A stretch of DNA of 64,000 nucleotides from Shewanella inventionis (GTDB lineage: Bacteria; Pseudomonadota; Gammaproteobacteria; Enterobacterales; Shewanellaceae). Positions 9,367 through 18,433 of the stretch are shown here, one piece after another. Every line of letters begins with the position of its first letter. Position 1 is the stretch's first letter. The DNA lies in the NCBI RefSeq assembly GCF_014641855.1, contig NZ_BMII01000028.1, forward strand, positions 1-64,000, written 5' to 3'. The position numbers and the translations under genes were made by a program. The notes beneath the pieces are model-generated. The model searched no databases, was not told the DNA's origin, and worked only from the letters and a program-made list of their open reading frames with translations.

Positions 9367-9425
9367 AGGCAGGTAATTTAGCCATCACCATTGGGTTACG
9401 CATTAAAAGATAAGAAGAGAATATT

Positions 9426-11231
9426 ATGCCAGCAACATTAATGAATGAACGCGATCTTGAATTTATGCTTTATGAGCTATTTGACAGTGAAAGCTTAGTT
9501 AATCGGTCGCGTTATCAGGATCACGATCGCCAAACCTTTAATGAAGTGGTTAGCACAGCAAAAACCATTGCCGAAAAGTACTTCCTTCCGATCAGGCAAA
9601 AATTAGACACGCACCAGCCCACGTTTGATGGCAAAAAAGTGCATATCATTCCAGAGCTTAAAACCGCAATCGATGCAGTTAATCAATCAGGTATAGGCTC
9701 TGCTACTGCTGATTATGATTTGGGGGGAATGCAACTGCCGCCAATTATTGCCAGTGCTGCGGCATCTTATTTAACCGTAGCTGGCGGTGTGGGTATGGGT
9801 TACAACATGCTCACCACAGCCAATGCCAATTTATTACAAGCTCATGGTAGCCCTGAGTTAATCAATACCTGGGTTAAACCCATGCGTGAAGGCCGATTTA
9901 TGGGCACCATGGCGATGACAGAGCCAGGCAGTGGCTCGTCATTAGGTGATCTCATCACTAAAGCCGTAAAAGCAGATGATGGCACGTATCGCATTAGCGG
10001 TAATAAAATTTATATCTCAGGTGGCGATCACGATTTAAGCGAAAACATAGTGCATTTAGTGCTTGCGCGCATTCAGGGTGCACCAAAAGGGGTGAAAGGT
10101 ATTTCGCTATTTGTGGTGCCAAAGTTTTTACTCAATGAAGACGGTTCTACTGGTGCAGATAACGAAGTGGCCCTTGCAGGGTTATTCCACAAAATGGGGG
10201 GCCGCGCTCAAACCTCTACGGCGTTGAGTTTTGGTGAAAAAAACGGATCAGTGGGTTATTTGGTCGGTGAAGAAAACTGCGGCTTAAAGTACATGTTCCA
10301 CATGATGAATGAAGCCCGCATTATGGTGGGTACTAGCGGTGCGGTACTGGCTGTGGCGGGTTATCAATACTCTGTTGATTATGCAAAAAATCGCCCTCAA
10401 GGGCGTTTACCCTCATGTAAAGATCCGCAATCACCCATGGTCAATATCATTGAACATGCTGATGTAAAGCGAATGCTTTTAGCACAAAAAGCCTATGCCG
10501 AAGGAGCTTTAGCATTGGTGCTATACGGCACGCAGTTAAGTGACGATGAACATACCGCCGAGACCGAAGAGCAGCGTCAACACGCCCATACCTTATTAGA
10601 CTTTTTAACCCCAATCATTAAAACCTGGCCGTCAGAATATGGGCCTAAAGCCAACTCGTTGGCAATACAAGTGATGGGTGGGCACGGTTACATTAATGAG
10701 CATCCCGTTGAAATGTTTTACCGCGATAATCGGTTAAACCCAATCCATGAAGGCACTACCGGGATCCAATCGTTAGATTTGCTCACTCGTAAAGTGCCGA
10801 TGAATAACATGCAGGGCTATAAAGCAACCCTACACGAAATCGCAAAAACCATAGAAAGTGCTAAGCAATACAATAGTTTACAGGAATACACTCACAAACT
10901 CAGTGATGCACTAAACACACTTAACAGCACAACCGATGCGGTAATGACCAGTATGGCAACCAAGAATATTGATTTAGCCTTGTCTAACTCGGTTAAATAC
11001 CTTGAGCTATTTGGCCATGTGATTATCGCCTGGTTATGGTTAAAACAAAGTATGGTTGCCACTGATGCCTTATCGCACCAACCTCACCAGGACGACTTTA
11101 ATTTTTATCAGGGCAAGTTACAGGCAGCTCAGTATTTTTACCGATTTGAGTTACCTGAAATTGAATTGTGGTCTAGGTTACTTATTAACACTGACAGCAC
11201 CAGTTATGACATGCACAGCGATTGGTTTTGA
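9426..11231 (+). CDS. Large acyl-CoA dehydrogenase (about 600 aa type)
   Basis: An acyl-CoA dehydrogenase of 601 aa. Such long members carry an extra N-terminal segment and a C-terminal extension beyond the usual 380 residues. Motifs seen are MAMTEPGSGSSLGD, VMGGHGYINEHPVE, and IHEGTTGIQSLDLL, whose Glu is the usual catalytic base. It resembles FadE/DmdC-type enzymes that act on unusual or short substituted acyl-CoAs. A close paralogue is encoded at 37847. It is the last gene before a terminator at 11350-11381. Confidence 0.92.
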   Translation: MPATLMNERDLEFMLYELFDSESLVNRSRYQDHDRQTFNEVVSTAKTIAEKYFLPIRQKLDTHQPTFDGKKVHIIPELKTAIDAVNQSGIGSATADYDLGGMQLPPIIASAAASYLTVAGGVGMGYNMLTTANANLLQAHGSPELINTWVKPMREGRFMGTMAMTEPGSGSSLGDLITKAVKADDGTYRISGNKIYISGGDHDLSENIVHLVLARIQGAPKGVKGISLFVVPKFLLNEDGSTGADNEVALAGLFHKMGGRAQTSTALSFGEKNGSVGYLVGEENCGLKYMFHMMNEARIMVGTSGAVLAVAGYQYSVDYAKNRPQGRLPSCKDPQSPMVNIIEHADVKRMLLAQKAYAEGALALVLYGTQLSDDEHTAETEEQRQHAHTLLDFLTPIIKTWPSEYGPKANSLAIQVMGGHGYINEHPVEMFYRDNRLNPIHEGTTGIQSLDLLTRKVPMNNMQGYKATLHEIAKTIESAKQYNSLQEYTHKLSDALNTLNSTTDAVMTSMATKNIDLALSNSVKYLELFGHVIIAWLWLKQSMVATDALSHQPHQDDFNFYQGKLQAAQYFYRFELPEIELWSRLLINTDSTSYDMHSDWF

Positions 11232-11349
11232 TAACTTACCCTGAGTTGAAGTTATCACAGCCAACTTTTTCAGCAACGCTGAGTTGCGTAGGGGCATTTA
11301 GCTCAATTATGTAGCTCAAACATGCAGATCAATGATCTAAAAAATAACC

Positions 11350-11381
11350 AGCATCATTTATGTTAAATGGTGCTTTTTTTT
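11350..11381 (+). terminator. Rho-independent terminator of the first catabolic operon
   Basis: AGCATCATTTA pairs with TAAATGGTGCT (one wobble pair) around a 3-base loop and is followed by eight T residues. It closes the 3418-11231 series. Confidence 0.8.
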
Positions 11382-11397
11382 ATTTTTCACCCCACCA

Positions 11398-11414
11398 CTA
11401 TTCATTTGGTTAAT
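11398..11414 (+). promoter_or_regulatory. Putative pathway operator, copy 2
   Basis: CTATTCATTTGGTTAAT, upstream of the MaoC gene and just past the terminator. It is 32 bases before copy 3, about three helical turns, which would place both sites on the same face of the DNA. Confidence 0.6.
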
Positions 11415-11429
11415 ATCCAGGTATCAAAA

Positions 11430-11447
11430 CTATTCATTTGTTTAATT
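11430..11447 (+). promoter_or_regulatory. Putative pathway operator, copy 3
   Basis: CTATTCATTTGTTTAATT, 79 bases before the MaoC start codon. The core ATT-N9-AAT is a partial dyad, as in LysR-type boxes. Confidence 0.6.
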
Positions 11448-11525
11448 AACTTAGCCCAATTAGCATGAGTTATCGCTTAATTTTCATTCATGGATTGTGT
11501 TGCGAAAGCAAACGAGGACAGGATA

Positions 11526-11987
11526 ATGCCAACAGTGATTAATCGAAATAACATTGCAAATTATATTGGCCATCAAGCCGCACCCACTCAGTGGCATCAA
11601 ATCAACCAACAGCAGATTAACCAATTTGCTGATTGCACCTTAGATCACCAGTTTATTCACGTTGATGAAGAAAAGGCAAAAGCCACGCCTTTTGGCTCAA
11701 CCATTGCTCATGGCTTTTTATCGTTATCTATGCTGTCGCATTTTGCGGAAGAGTTTAGCGTTATTATCGACGGTTTTTACATGGGGCTGAATGCTGGGTT
11801 CGATAAAGTACGATTTTTGCAGCCGGTAACGGTTAATAGTCGCATAAGAGCCCATGCCAAAACCTTGTCGATAGAAGAAAAAAAGCCTGGTCAATTTCGT
11901 ATATCAACCGAAGTCACCATAGAAATCGAAGGTATAGATACGCCAGCCTTGGTTGCTGAGTGGATATCGGTGCAAATGGTCAAATAA
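11526..11987 (+). CDS. MaoC-family (R)-specific enoyl-CoA hydratase
   Basis: A single-hotdog hydratase of 153 aa. It holds the catalytic Asp and His of hydratase type 2 in the segment CTLDHQFIHVD and the family sequence GSTIAHGFLSLS. The start at 11526 follows GAGGA at seven bases; an upstream in-frame ATG at 11490 lacks such a site. It hydrates trans-2-enoyl-CoA to (R)-3-hydroxyacyl-CoA. It stands alone between its own promoter region with two operator-like motifs and the next unit, and it should feed the MFE2-like dehydrogenase encoded next. Confidence 0.9.
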   Translation: MPTVINRNNIANYIGHQAAPTQWHQINQQQINQFADCTLDHQFIHVDEEKAKATPFGSTIAHGFLSLSMLSHFAEEFSVIIDGFYMGLNAGFDKVRFLQPVTVNSRIRAHAKTLSIEEKKPGQFRISTEVTIEIEGIDTPALVAEWISVQMVK

Positions 11988-12052
11988 CGAGGGTTTATAG
12001 GGTGTAATAGTCATTAATAGTAAATGCCACACTTAGCCCTATTAACTATTAG

Positions 12053-12069
12053 CTATTCATTTGGTTTCA
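12053..12069 (+). promoter_or_regulatory. Putative pathway operator, copy 4
   Basis: CTATTCATTTGGTTTCA, 82 bases before the MFE2-like SDR gene. It shares the first 13 bases with copy 2 and lies at nearly the same distance from its gene as copy 3. Confidence 0.55.
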
Positions 12070-12150
12070 TTTTAGTCAGTAATCACACAACTAATAAAAC
12101 TGCGACAACAAAGATAACAATAAAATAATCAGCACAGTGAGAGGTTCAAT

Positions 12151-13071
12151 ATGACTATCAGTTTTGCAGGGCAAGTTGCCATAGTTACAGGTGCAGGTAA
12201 TGGATTAGGCCGCTCACATGCGTTGGAGTTGGCTAAACGTGGCGCTAAAGTCGTGGTCAATGATCTTGGCGGTGCACGCGATGGTAGCGGCGCTTCTTCT
12301 GCTGCCTCAAAAGAGGTGGTTGAATTAATTCAAGCCATGGGTGGAGAGGCCATCAGTCATGGTGCAAATGTAGCCAATTTTGATGAAGTCCAAGACATGG
12401 TGCAGCAAACCATGGACAAATGGGGGCGTGTTGACATTCTCATTAACAATGCTGGGATTTTGCGCGATAAGTCGTTTTCTAAAATGACCTTAGATGATTT
12501 TAAACTGGTGATGGACGTGCATGTAATGGGCTCAGTTAACTGCACTAAAGCCGTTTGGGAAATCATGAAACAGCAAAATTATGGCCGAATTGTTATGACA
12601 ACGTCATCAAGCGGCATGTACGGCAATTTTGGACAGTCCAATTATGGTGCCGCAAAAATGGCAGTCATTGGGTTAATGAACACGCTAGTACTTGAAGGTG
12701 CAAAAAATAATATTCACATTAATGCATTAGCGCCCACCGCTGGTACCCGTATGACAGAAGATTTAATGCCAGAAGAAATCGTTAAAGCCTTTGCGCCAGA
12801 GGCGGTTACTGCAGGCATGTTGACCCTGTGTGATGAAGCCGCACCTAACCGATTTATTCTATGTGCAGGCGCTGGCGGTTATTCAAGCGCAAGCATTTTT
12901 GAAACAGACGGCTGCTTTATTCCAACTGCTAAACAAAGCCCTGAAGCGGTACGAGAAAATTGGCCTAAATTAACGGCGCAAGACAACCAACAGGCGCTGG
13001 TATCGGGCGCTCAACAAGGTGAAAAATTTATCATGAAAGCCATGGCGTTCATGAAATCACAACAGGCATAA
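12151..13071 (+). CDS. MFE2-like 3-hydroxyacyl-CoA dehydrogenase (SDR)
   Basis: An SDR of 306 aa resembling the dehydrogenase domain of peroxisomal multifunctional enzyme 2 (HSD17B4). It has TGAGNGLGRSHAL (13-25), the typical VVVNDLGGARDGSG (34-47), Ser152-154 and YGAAK (165-169). The C-terminal 60 residues extend past the standard SDR fold, as in that family. It would oxidise (R)-3-hydroxyacyl-CoA to the 3-keto form with NAD, matching the MaoC hydratase upstream and the thiolase downstream. Confidence 0.9.
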   Translation: MTISFAGQVAIVTGAGNGLGRSHALELAKRGAKVVVNDLGGARDGSGASSAASKEVVELIQAMGGEAISHGANVANFDEVQDMVQQTMDKWGRVDILINNAGILRDKSFSKMTLDDFKLVMDVHVMGSVNCTKAVWEIMKQQNYGRIVMTTSSSGMYGNFGQSNYGAAKMAVIGLMNTLVLEGAKNNIHINALAPTAGTRMTEDLMPEEIVKAFAPEAVTAGMLTLCDEAAPNRFILCAGAGGYSSASIFETDGCFIPTAKQSPEAVRENWPKLTAQDNQQALVSGAQQGEKFIMKAMAFMKSQQA

Positions 13072-13153
13072 CACGTTACCTGTTCATGATAAATCATTAA
13101 CCGGCCGTTGTATTAGCCCTAATTTTAAACAATAAGAATAAAAGGACCTTGTC

Positions 13154-14335
13154 ATGAGAGAAGCCGTTATTGTATCTGTCGCACGAACTCCAATAGGCAA
13201 AGCCTACCGTGGTGCATTTAATGATTTATCTGCGCCAACCTTGTCAGCAGTGGCAGTTAACGCCGCCGTTGAGCGTGCTGGGATCGACCCAAATGAAATT
13301 GACGATTGTATTTTTGGCGCGGCATTAACTCAGGGCAACCAAGGCATGAACTTTGGACGCCAGGTCGCAATGGCAGCTAACTTACCTGTTTCTGTGCCAG
13401 GCATGACAGTTGATCGCCAATGTTCATCTGGCCTAATGTCAATTGCCATTGCCGCAAACCATATTGTGGTTGACGGTGCCAAGGTGGTCGTCGCTGGCGG
13501 GTGTGATTCAATCAGTTTGGTGCAAAACGATAAAATGAACATGCACCGCGCCGTAGACCCAAGTGTAAAAGCTTATCGTCCTGCGATTTATATGCCCATG
13601 CTTGATACGGCCGAAATTGTGGCAAATCGATATGATATTTCCCGTGAACGCCAAGATGCCTATGCGCTTACTTCACAACAACGCACTGCAGCAGCACAAG
13701 AAGCCGGTAAGTTTGATGATGAAATTGTGCCGGTTTCCTGCACTAAATTAGTCATGGACAAAGACAGCGGAGCAATCAGTAAGCAGGAAGTCACTCTGAC
13801 TCAAGATGAGGGTAATCGTCCATCAACTAACCTTGAAGGCTTAGCCGGTTTAAAAGCGGTAAAAGATAACGGTTCTATTACTGGTGGTAATGCATCGCAA
13901 TTGTCTGATGGCGCAGCGGCCGTCGTTGTAATGGAGCGATCATTAGCCGAACAGCGCGGCCTTAAACCCTTAGGCGCTTATCGAGGCATGGTGGTTGCTG
14001 GTTGTGAGCCGGACGAAATGGGTATTGGGCCAATTTATGCCATTCCAAAGTTGCTTGAACGCAATGGCTTAACCATGGATGACATCGGCTTATGGGAAAT
14101 CAATGAAGCCTTTGCGGTACAGGTGATTTATTGTGCCGACAAACTCGGCATTCCCGCTGATAAATTAAATGTCAATGGAGGTGCTATATCGATTGGGCAT
14201 CCTTATGGTATGAGTGGCACACGCATGGTGATGCACGCATTAATTGAAGGCAAACGCCGTGGGGTTAAATACGTTGTCATCAGTATGTGTATTGGTGGCG
14301 GGCAAGGCGCAGCTGGTTTGTTTGAAGTCTTGTAA
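13154..14335 (+). CDS. Acetyl-CoA acyltransferase (thiolase)
   Basis: A degradative thiolase of 393 aa with all catalytic parts: Cys90 in [16 protein letters not shown], His349 in GHPYGMSG and Cys379 in CIGGGQG. It cleaves 3-ketoacyl-CoA with CoA. Its ATG is preceded by AAAAGGA. It is 82 bases after the dehydrogenase gene, so the order hydratase, dehydrogenase, thiolase, ligase is a full beta-oxidation set. Confidence 0.94.
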   Translation: MREAVIVSVARTPIGKAYRGAFNDLSAPTLSAVAVNAAVERAGIDPNEIDDCIFGAALTQGNQGMNFGRQVAMAANLPVSVPGMTVDRQCSSGLMSIAIAANHIVVDGAKVVVAGGCDSISLVQNDKMNMHRAVDPSVKAYRPAIYMPMLDTAEIVANRYDISRERQDAYALTSQQRTAAAQEAGKFDDEIVPVSCTKLVMDKDSGAISKQEVTLTQDEGNRPSTNLEGLAGLKAVKDNGSITGGNASQLSDGAAAVVVMERSLAEQRGLKPLGAYRGMVVAGCEPDEMGIGPIYAIPKLLERNGLTMDDIGLWEINEAFAVQVIYCADKLGIPADKLNVNGGAISIGHPYGMSGTRMVMHALIEGKRRGVKYVVISMCIGGGQGAAGLFEVL

Positions 14336-14437
14336 AACTAAGTGTAGGTTAAAGCATTGTAAAAAAGAAAAACAATAACAATGACAGTAGCTAATTAAAT
14401 GGCTACAGATCATTTTGTCAACATTGGGGAGAGTATT

Positions 14438-16102
14438 ATGGAAAGGATTTGGCTAGAAAAGAGTTATCCACCTGGGGTTGAGTTTGAAATAGATCCCGAT
14501 AAATACCGCTCTTTAGCAGAATTATTTTTTAAATATACCAAACAATACGCAAGTAATACGGCATTCATTAACATGGATGTGAGTATCACTTATCAACAGC
14601 TTGAACAGCAAGCTACTGATTTTGCAGCCTACTTACAACATAATTTAGGGTTAGTAAAAGGCGATAAGTTTGCCATTATGATCCCCAATACTTTGCAATA
14701 TCCTATCGCTTTATTTGGTGCACTCATCGCAGGGCTAACCGTTGTTAATGTCAATCCATTGTATACAGCCCGTGAACTAGAACATCAATTAAAAGACTCT
14801 GGTGCAAAGGGCATTCTAATTCTTGAAAACTTTGCTCATGTATTGCAGCAAGTTATCAATAAAACGGATGTAAAGCATGTTATTACTACTGGTGTAGGCG
14901 ACCGCTTAGGGCTTATCAAAGGCGCGTTAGTTAACGGTGCAATTAAACACGTTAAAAAGCTTGTCCCTGCGTTTGATATCCCAAATGCGGTTAAATTTAA
15001 TGATGCCATGGCCAAAGGCAGCAAACACACTTTTACACCTGTAGACATCAATGGTGAAGATTTGGCTTTTTTACAATATACCGGTGGCACCACAGGCCCA
15101 TCAAAGGGCGCAATGCTAACTCACCGCAATATGGTTGCTAACCTCGAACAGTCCAATGCTGTGACCAAAAATGTGTATGAAGTCGGCAAAGAACTCATTG
15201 TTACTGCACTACCGCTTTACCATATTTACGCATTGACCTCTAATTGCCTGGCCTTTTTACCCTTTGGCGGCATTAACTTATTAATCACTAATCCGCGTGA
15301 TATGCCAGGCTTTGTTAAAGAGTTAGCCAAGTATAAATTTACCGTTATTACTGGGGTAAATACGCTATTTAATGGTTTGCTTAATACGCCAGGGTTTGAT
15401 CAACTCGATTTTAGTGCATTAAAAATGGGTTTTGGTGGCGGAATGTCAGTACAACGCCCTGTAGCAGAACACTGGGAGCGCGTGACCAAAAGCCGTTTAC
15501 TGGAAGGTTACGGTTTAACAGAATGTGCGCCACTGGTAACCATGAGTCCCTATAATCAAAAAAGTTACAATGGCTCAATTGGCTTACCAGCATCATCGAC
15601 AGACGTTCGTTTAGTGGGTGCAGACGGTGAAGATGTGGCTTTAGGTGAACCAGGTGAAATGTGGGTTAAAGGCCCTCAGGTGATGAAAGGTTATTACAAT
15701 CGCCAAAAAGCCACCGATGAAGTATTAAGAGACGGTTGGCTAGCCACGGGCGATATTGCCACCATGGATGAAAACGGCTTCTTTAGGATTGTTGACCGTA
15801 AAAAAGACATGATTATTGTGTCTGGTTTTAATGTATTCCCTAATGAAATCGAAGAAGTGATTGTGGCACATGAAGGCGTACTTGAAGCCGCTGCGGTGGG
15901 TGTGTCTTGTGATGCAACCGGTGAGCGGGTAAAAGTGTACATTGTGCGTAAAGATCCTAACCTAACCGAGCAAGATATCTTTGACCATTGCAACAAAATG
16001 CTCACTAACTATAAACGCCCTAAAACTATTGAATTTATGGATGAATTACCAAAAAGTAATGTGGGCAAAGTATTGCGTAAAGACTTACGCAGCAAGGCAT
16101 AG
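14438..16102 (+). CDS. Long-chain-type acyl-CoA ligase (FadD-like)
   Basis: An AMP-forming acyl-CoA synthetase of 554 aa. It has the P-loop YTGGTTGPSKGAMLTH, the A5 motif GYGLTECAP, the hinge segment IVDRKKDMI and the C-terminal lysine in NVGKVLRKDLR. It activates a free acid to its CoA ester and so should start the pathway. GGGGAGAG before 14438 decides the start over the in-frame ATG at 14399. It resembles FadD of E. coli in length and motifs, but a pathway-specific substrate is likely given the context. Confidence 0.92.
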   Translation: MERIWLEKSYPPGVEFEIDPDKYRSLAELFFKYTKQYASNTAFINMDVSITYQQLEQQATDFAAYLQHNLGLVKGDKFAIMIPNTLQYPIALFGALIAGLTVVNVNPLYTARELEHQLKDSGAKGILILENFAHVLQQVINKTDVKHVITTGVGDRLGLIKGALVNGAIKHVKKLVPAFDIPNAVKFNDAMAKGSKHTFTPVDINGEDLAFLQYTGGTTGPSKGAMLTHRNMVANLEQSNAVTKNVYEVGKELIVTALPLYHIYALTSNCLAFLPFGGINLLITNPRDMPGFVKELAKYKFTVITGVNTLFNGLLNTPGFDQLDFSALKMGFGGGMSVQRPVAEHWERVTKSRLLEGYGLTECAPLVTMSPYNQKSYNGSIGLPASSTDVRLVGADGEDVALGEPGEMWVKGPQVMKGYYNRQKATDEVLRDGWLATGDIATMDENGFFRIVDRKKDMIIVSGFNVFPNEIEEVIVAHEGVLEAAAVGVSCDATGERVKVYIVRKDPNLTEQDIFDHCNKMLTNYKRPKTIEFMDELPKSNVGKVLRKDLRSKA

Positions 16103-16114
16103 TTAATCCTTAGT

Positions 16115-16141
16115 ACTGAGTCGGTGCCATGCCGACTCAGT
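16115..16141 (+). terminator. Stem-loop after the ligase gene
   Basis: ACTGAGTCGG pairs perfectly with CCGACTCAGT around seven bases, 12 bases after the stop codon. No U-tract follows, so termination would be weak or protein-assisted. Confidence 0.5.
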
Positions 16142-16243
16142 GTATCAATCAACTTCAGTTAATCTCTTTTCTATGGCGAATCGTCATGTTTTTAATTTAA
16201 ACATGGCATTTGAGTAGCTGTTTGAGTATGAAATAAACAATTT

Positions 16244-17305
16244 ATGTTAGAAATTTATGCCGGTGATACGGCGTTAAAAACAATACAAAGAGATGGATTT
16301 TCTCCTGATCTATTTAACGCTTTTTTGGGTGCCAGTGGCGGCCCGAAATGGTTTACCTTGTTTGGTTTAGATAAATATTTATTTGGCGAATTTTTTAATG
16401 GCAGGCAACAACCTTTAAACTTAATTGGGTCAAGTGCAGGGGCTTTTCGTGCTGCCTGTTTTGCCCAAAATGATCCCGTAGCCGCAATAGAGCGTTTGGC
16501 AAAAAACTATAGTGAGACAGTCTATTCAGACGATAAAAAGCCTCAACCTGTTGAAATCACCACTAAAGCCTTTGAGTTACTTGAAGCCTTATTTGGCAAT
16601 ACAGGGGCAGATGAAATCATTAATAACCCCGTATTTAAAGCCCATTTTATTGTGGCAAAATGCAATGGCTTGGTCGCTTCAGAAAACAAATTTAAGCAGG
16701 GTCTTGGTCTAACCAAAAGTTTTATTAACAATGCATTACGTCGGCCATTACTCAAAAAACAGTATGAGCGGTATATTTTTCAACATAATCAGAGTGATCT
16801 GTTATTAACCGATCCAGATAACTTACCTACAACCTCAGTCAGTTTAACGACAGATAATATCAAACGAGCATTGCTAGCGTCGGGCTCAATCCCGATGGTA
16901 ATGCAAGGCATTAACGACATTCCTGATTGTCCTAAAGGCATGTATCGTGACGGCGGCATAATTGACTACCACTTTGATTTTAATATTCAAAATGACGGCT
17001 TAACCTTATATCCGCATTTTAGTTCAACGTTAAAAGCAGGTTGGTTTGATAAAAATTTGTCTCGTAATGTCAGATTACAGCATTACGATAAAACCGTGTT
17101 GCTGTGTCCATCTGCCGAGTTTGTTGCCTCTTTGCCCTATCAAAAAATACCCGATCGCAAAGACTTTGTGGAACTAGCGCCACAGCAACGAATTAAATAC
17201 TGGCAACAAGTGTTTGTAGAAAGCGAAAAATTGGCCTTGCACTTTAAACACTTTTATAAACACCAACGCATTGATCAAATTAAAAATATTAAACAGTTAA
17301 TGTAA
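16244..17305 (+). CDS. Patatin-like phospholipase domain protein
   Basis: A patatin-type hydrolase of 353 aa. It has an oxyanion-hole segment GGPKW (32-36), the nucleophile elbow GSSAG (62-66, Ser64) and the catalytic DGG (Asp236). Both members of the Ser-Asp dyad are present. No signal peptide is visible, so it acts in the cytoplasm. It could release acyl chains from lipids or esters for the ligase encoded upstream. The real substrate is unknown. Confidence 0.85.
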   Translation: MLEIYAGDTALKTIQRDGFSPDLFNAFLGASGGPKWFTLFGLDKYLFGEFFNGRQQPLNLIGSSAGAFRAACFAQNDPVAAIERLAKNYSETVYSDDKKPQPVEITTKAFELLEALFGNTGADEIINNPVFKAHFIVAKCNGLVASENKFKQGLGLTKSFINNALRRPLLKKQYERYIFQHNQSDLLLTDPDNLPTTSVSLTTDNIKRALLASGSIPMVMQGINDIPDCPKGMYRDGGIIDYHFDFNIQNDGLTLYPHFSSTLKAGWFDKNLSRNVRLQHYDKTVLLCPSAEFVASLPYQKIPDRKDFVELAPQQRIKYWQQVFVESEKLALHFKHFYKHQRIDQIKNIKQLM

Positions 17306-17366
17306 AGCAATACGATAAATACAACGCCATTGACGGCGAAACAACTAACCACTGAGAGAGAAAACC

Positions 17367-18365
17367 ATGAGCACATTTACCGCAATCAATCTTATCGCTC
17401 GTCCACAAGGCGGCCCAGTTGGTCCTGAATTATTTGAAGTAGTGCAAAAGCCAATGCCAATCGTAAGCGATGGCCAATTTCTGGTGAAACAAAGCCATAT
17501 GTCCCTTGACCCAGCCATGTTTGGTTGGATGAGCCCCGACACTGAAAGTTACATTCCGCCAGTTGAGTTAGGCGAGGTGATGCGCAGCTCTGGCATTGGC
17601 GAAGTGGTTGAAAGCAAACACCCAGATTTTAAGGCCGGTGATCGCGTAATGGGCATGATGGGTTGGCAAGAATATTTTTTAAGTAATGGCCCAGGGTTAA
17701 ACAAAGTCACCGCGCCTTTACCCGACGAAGCTATTTTATCTGTATTTGCATTACCAGGGTTAACCGCCACCCAAGGGCTTTTTAATGTGGGTAAACCTAA
17801 GCCAGGCGAAACCATTGTGGTGTCAGGTGCTGCGGGTTCAGTGGGCTCTATTGTAGGGCAACTGGCTAAAGCTGATGGTTTAACGGTGATAGGTGTTGTT
17901 GGTAGCGATGAAAAAGCAGATTGGATTGTCAATGAGTTAGGTTTTGACGGAGCGATAAACTACAAAACCGATGATATTGCCGCCAAGCTCGCTGAGTTAA
18001 CGCCAAAGGGCGTTGATATTTATTTTGAAAACACCGGTGGTCCTATTCAACACCATGTATTTGCCAGAATGAATGCCCACGGGCGTATTGTGGTGTGCGG
18101 CATGATTGCAGATTATCCAAAATCAGTACCTGATCTTGGGCCAAACTGGATCCAAGTAATAAAAAAACGCTTAACCATTCAAGGTTTCACCATGCCAGAT
18201 CACTTTGGCGACGTACCGGCTTTATTACAAAAACTAACACCCTATGTCATGAACGGCCAGATTAAACATCGCGCGCATGTGTTAGAGGGGCTTGAATCAG
18301 CGATGACAGGGCTTAATTTGTTCTTTACCGGTGCGAACAAAGGCAAATTAATCGTTAAAATTTAA
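17367..18365 (+). CDS. NADP-dependent MDR-family reductase (CurA/PTGR-like)
   Basis: A zinc-free medium-chain dehydrogenase/reductase of 332 aa with the Rossmann motif SGAAGSVGSIVGQLAK near the middle and the family N-terminus of quinone or leukotriene/prostaglandin reductases. Such enzymes reduce alpha,beta double bonds of ketones or aldehydes with NADPH. It is followed by a strong terminator. Together with the Old Yellow Enzyme it gives the island two different ene-reductases. Confidence 0.88.
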   Translation: MSTFTAINLIARPQGGPVGPELFEVVQKPMPIVSDGQFLVKQSHMSLDPAMFGWMSPDTESYIPPVELGEVMRSSGIGEVVESKHPDFKAGDRVMGMMGWQEYFLSNGPGLNKVTAPLPDEAILSVFALPGLTATQGLFNVGKPKPGETIVVSGAAGSVGSIVGQLAKADGLTVIGVVGSDEKADWIVNELGFDGAINYKTDDIAAKLAELTPKGVDIYFENTGGPIQHHVFARMNAHGRIVVCGMIADYPKSVPDLGPNWIQVIKKRLTIQGFTMPDHFGDVPALLQKLTPYVMNGQIKHRAHVLEGLESAMTGLNLFFTGANKGKLIVKI

Positions 18366-18377
18366 CCCTTAATCCAT

Positions 18378-18408
18378 CAGCACAATTGCTACCGATTGTG
18401 CTGTTTTT
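18378..18408 (+). terminator. Rho-independent terminator
   Basis: CAGCACAAT pairs perfectly with ATTGTGCTG around eight bases and is followed by TTTTT. It separates the MDR reductase gene from the molybdoenzyme gene, whose own start is only 26 bases further on. Confidence 0.85.
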
Positions 18409-18433
18409 ACATCTGGCCAAGCAGGTAAACAAT

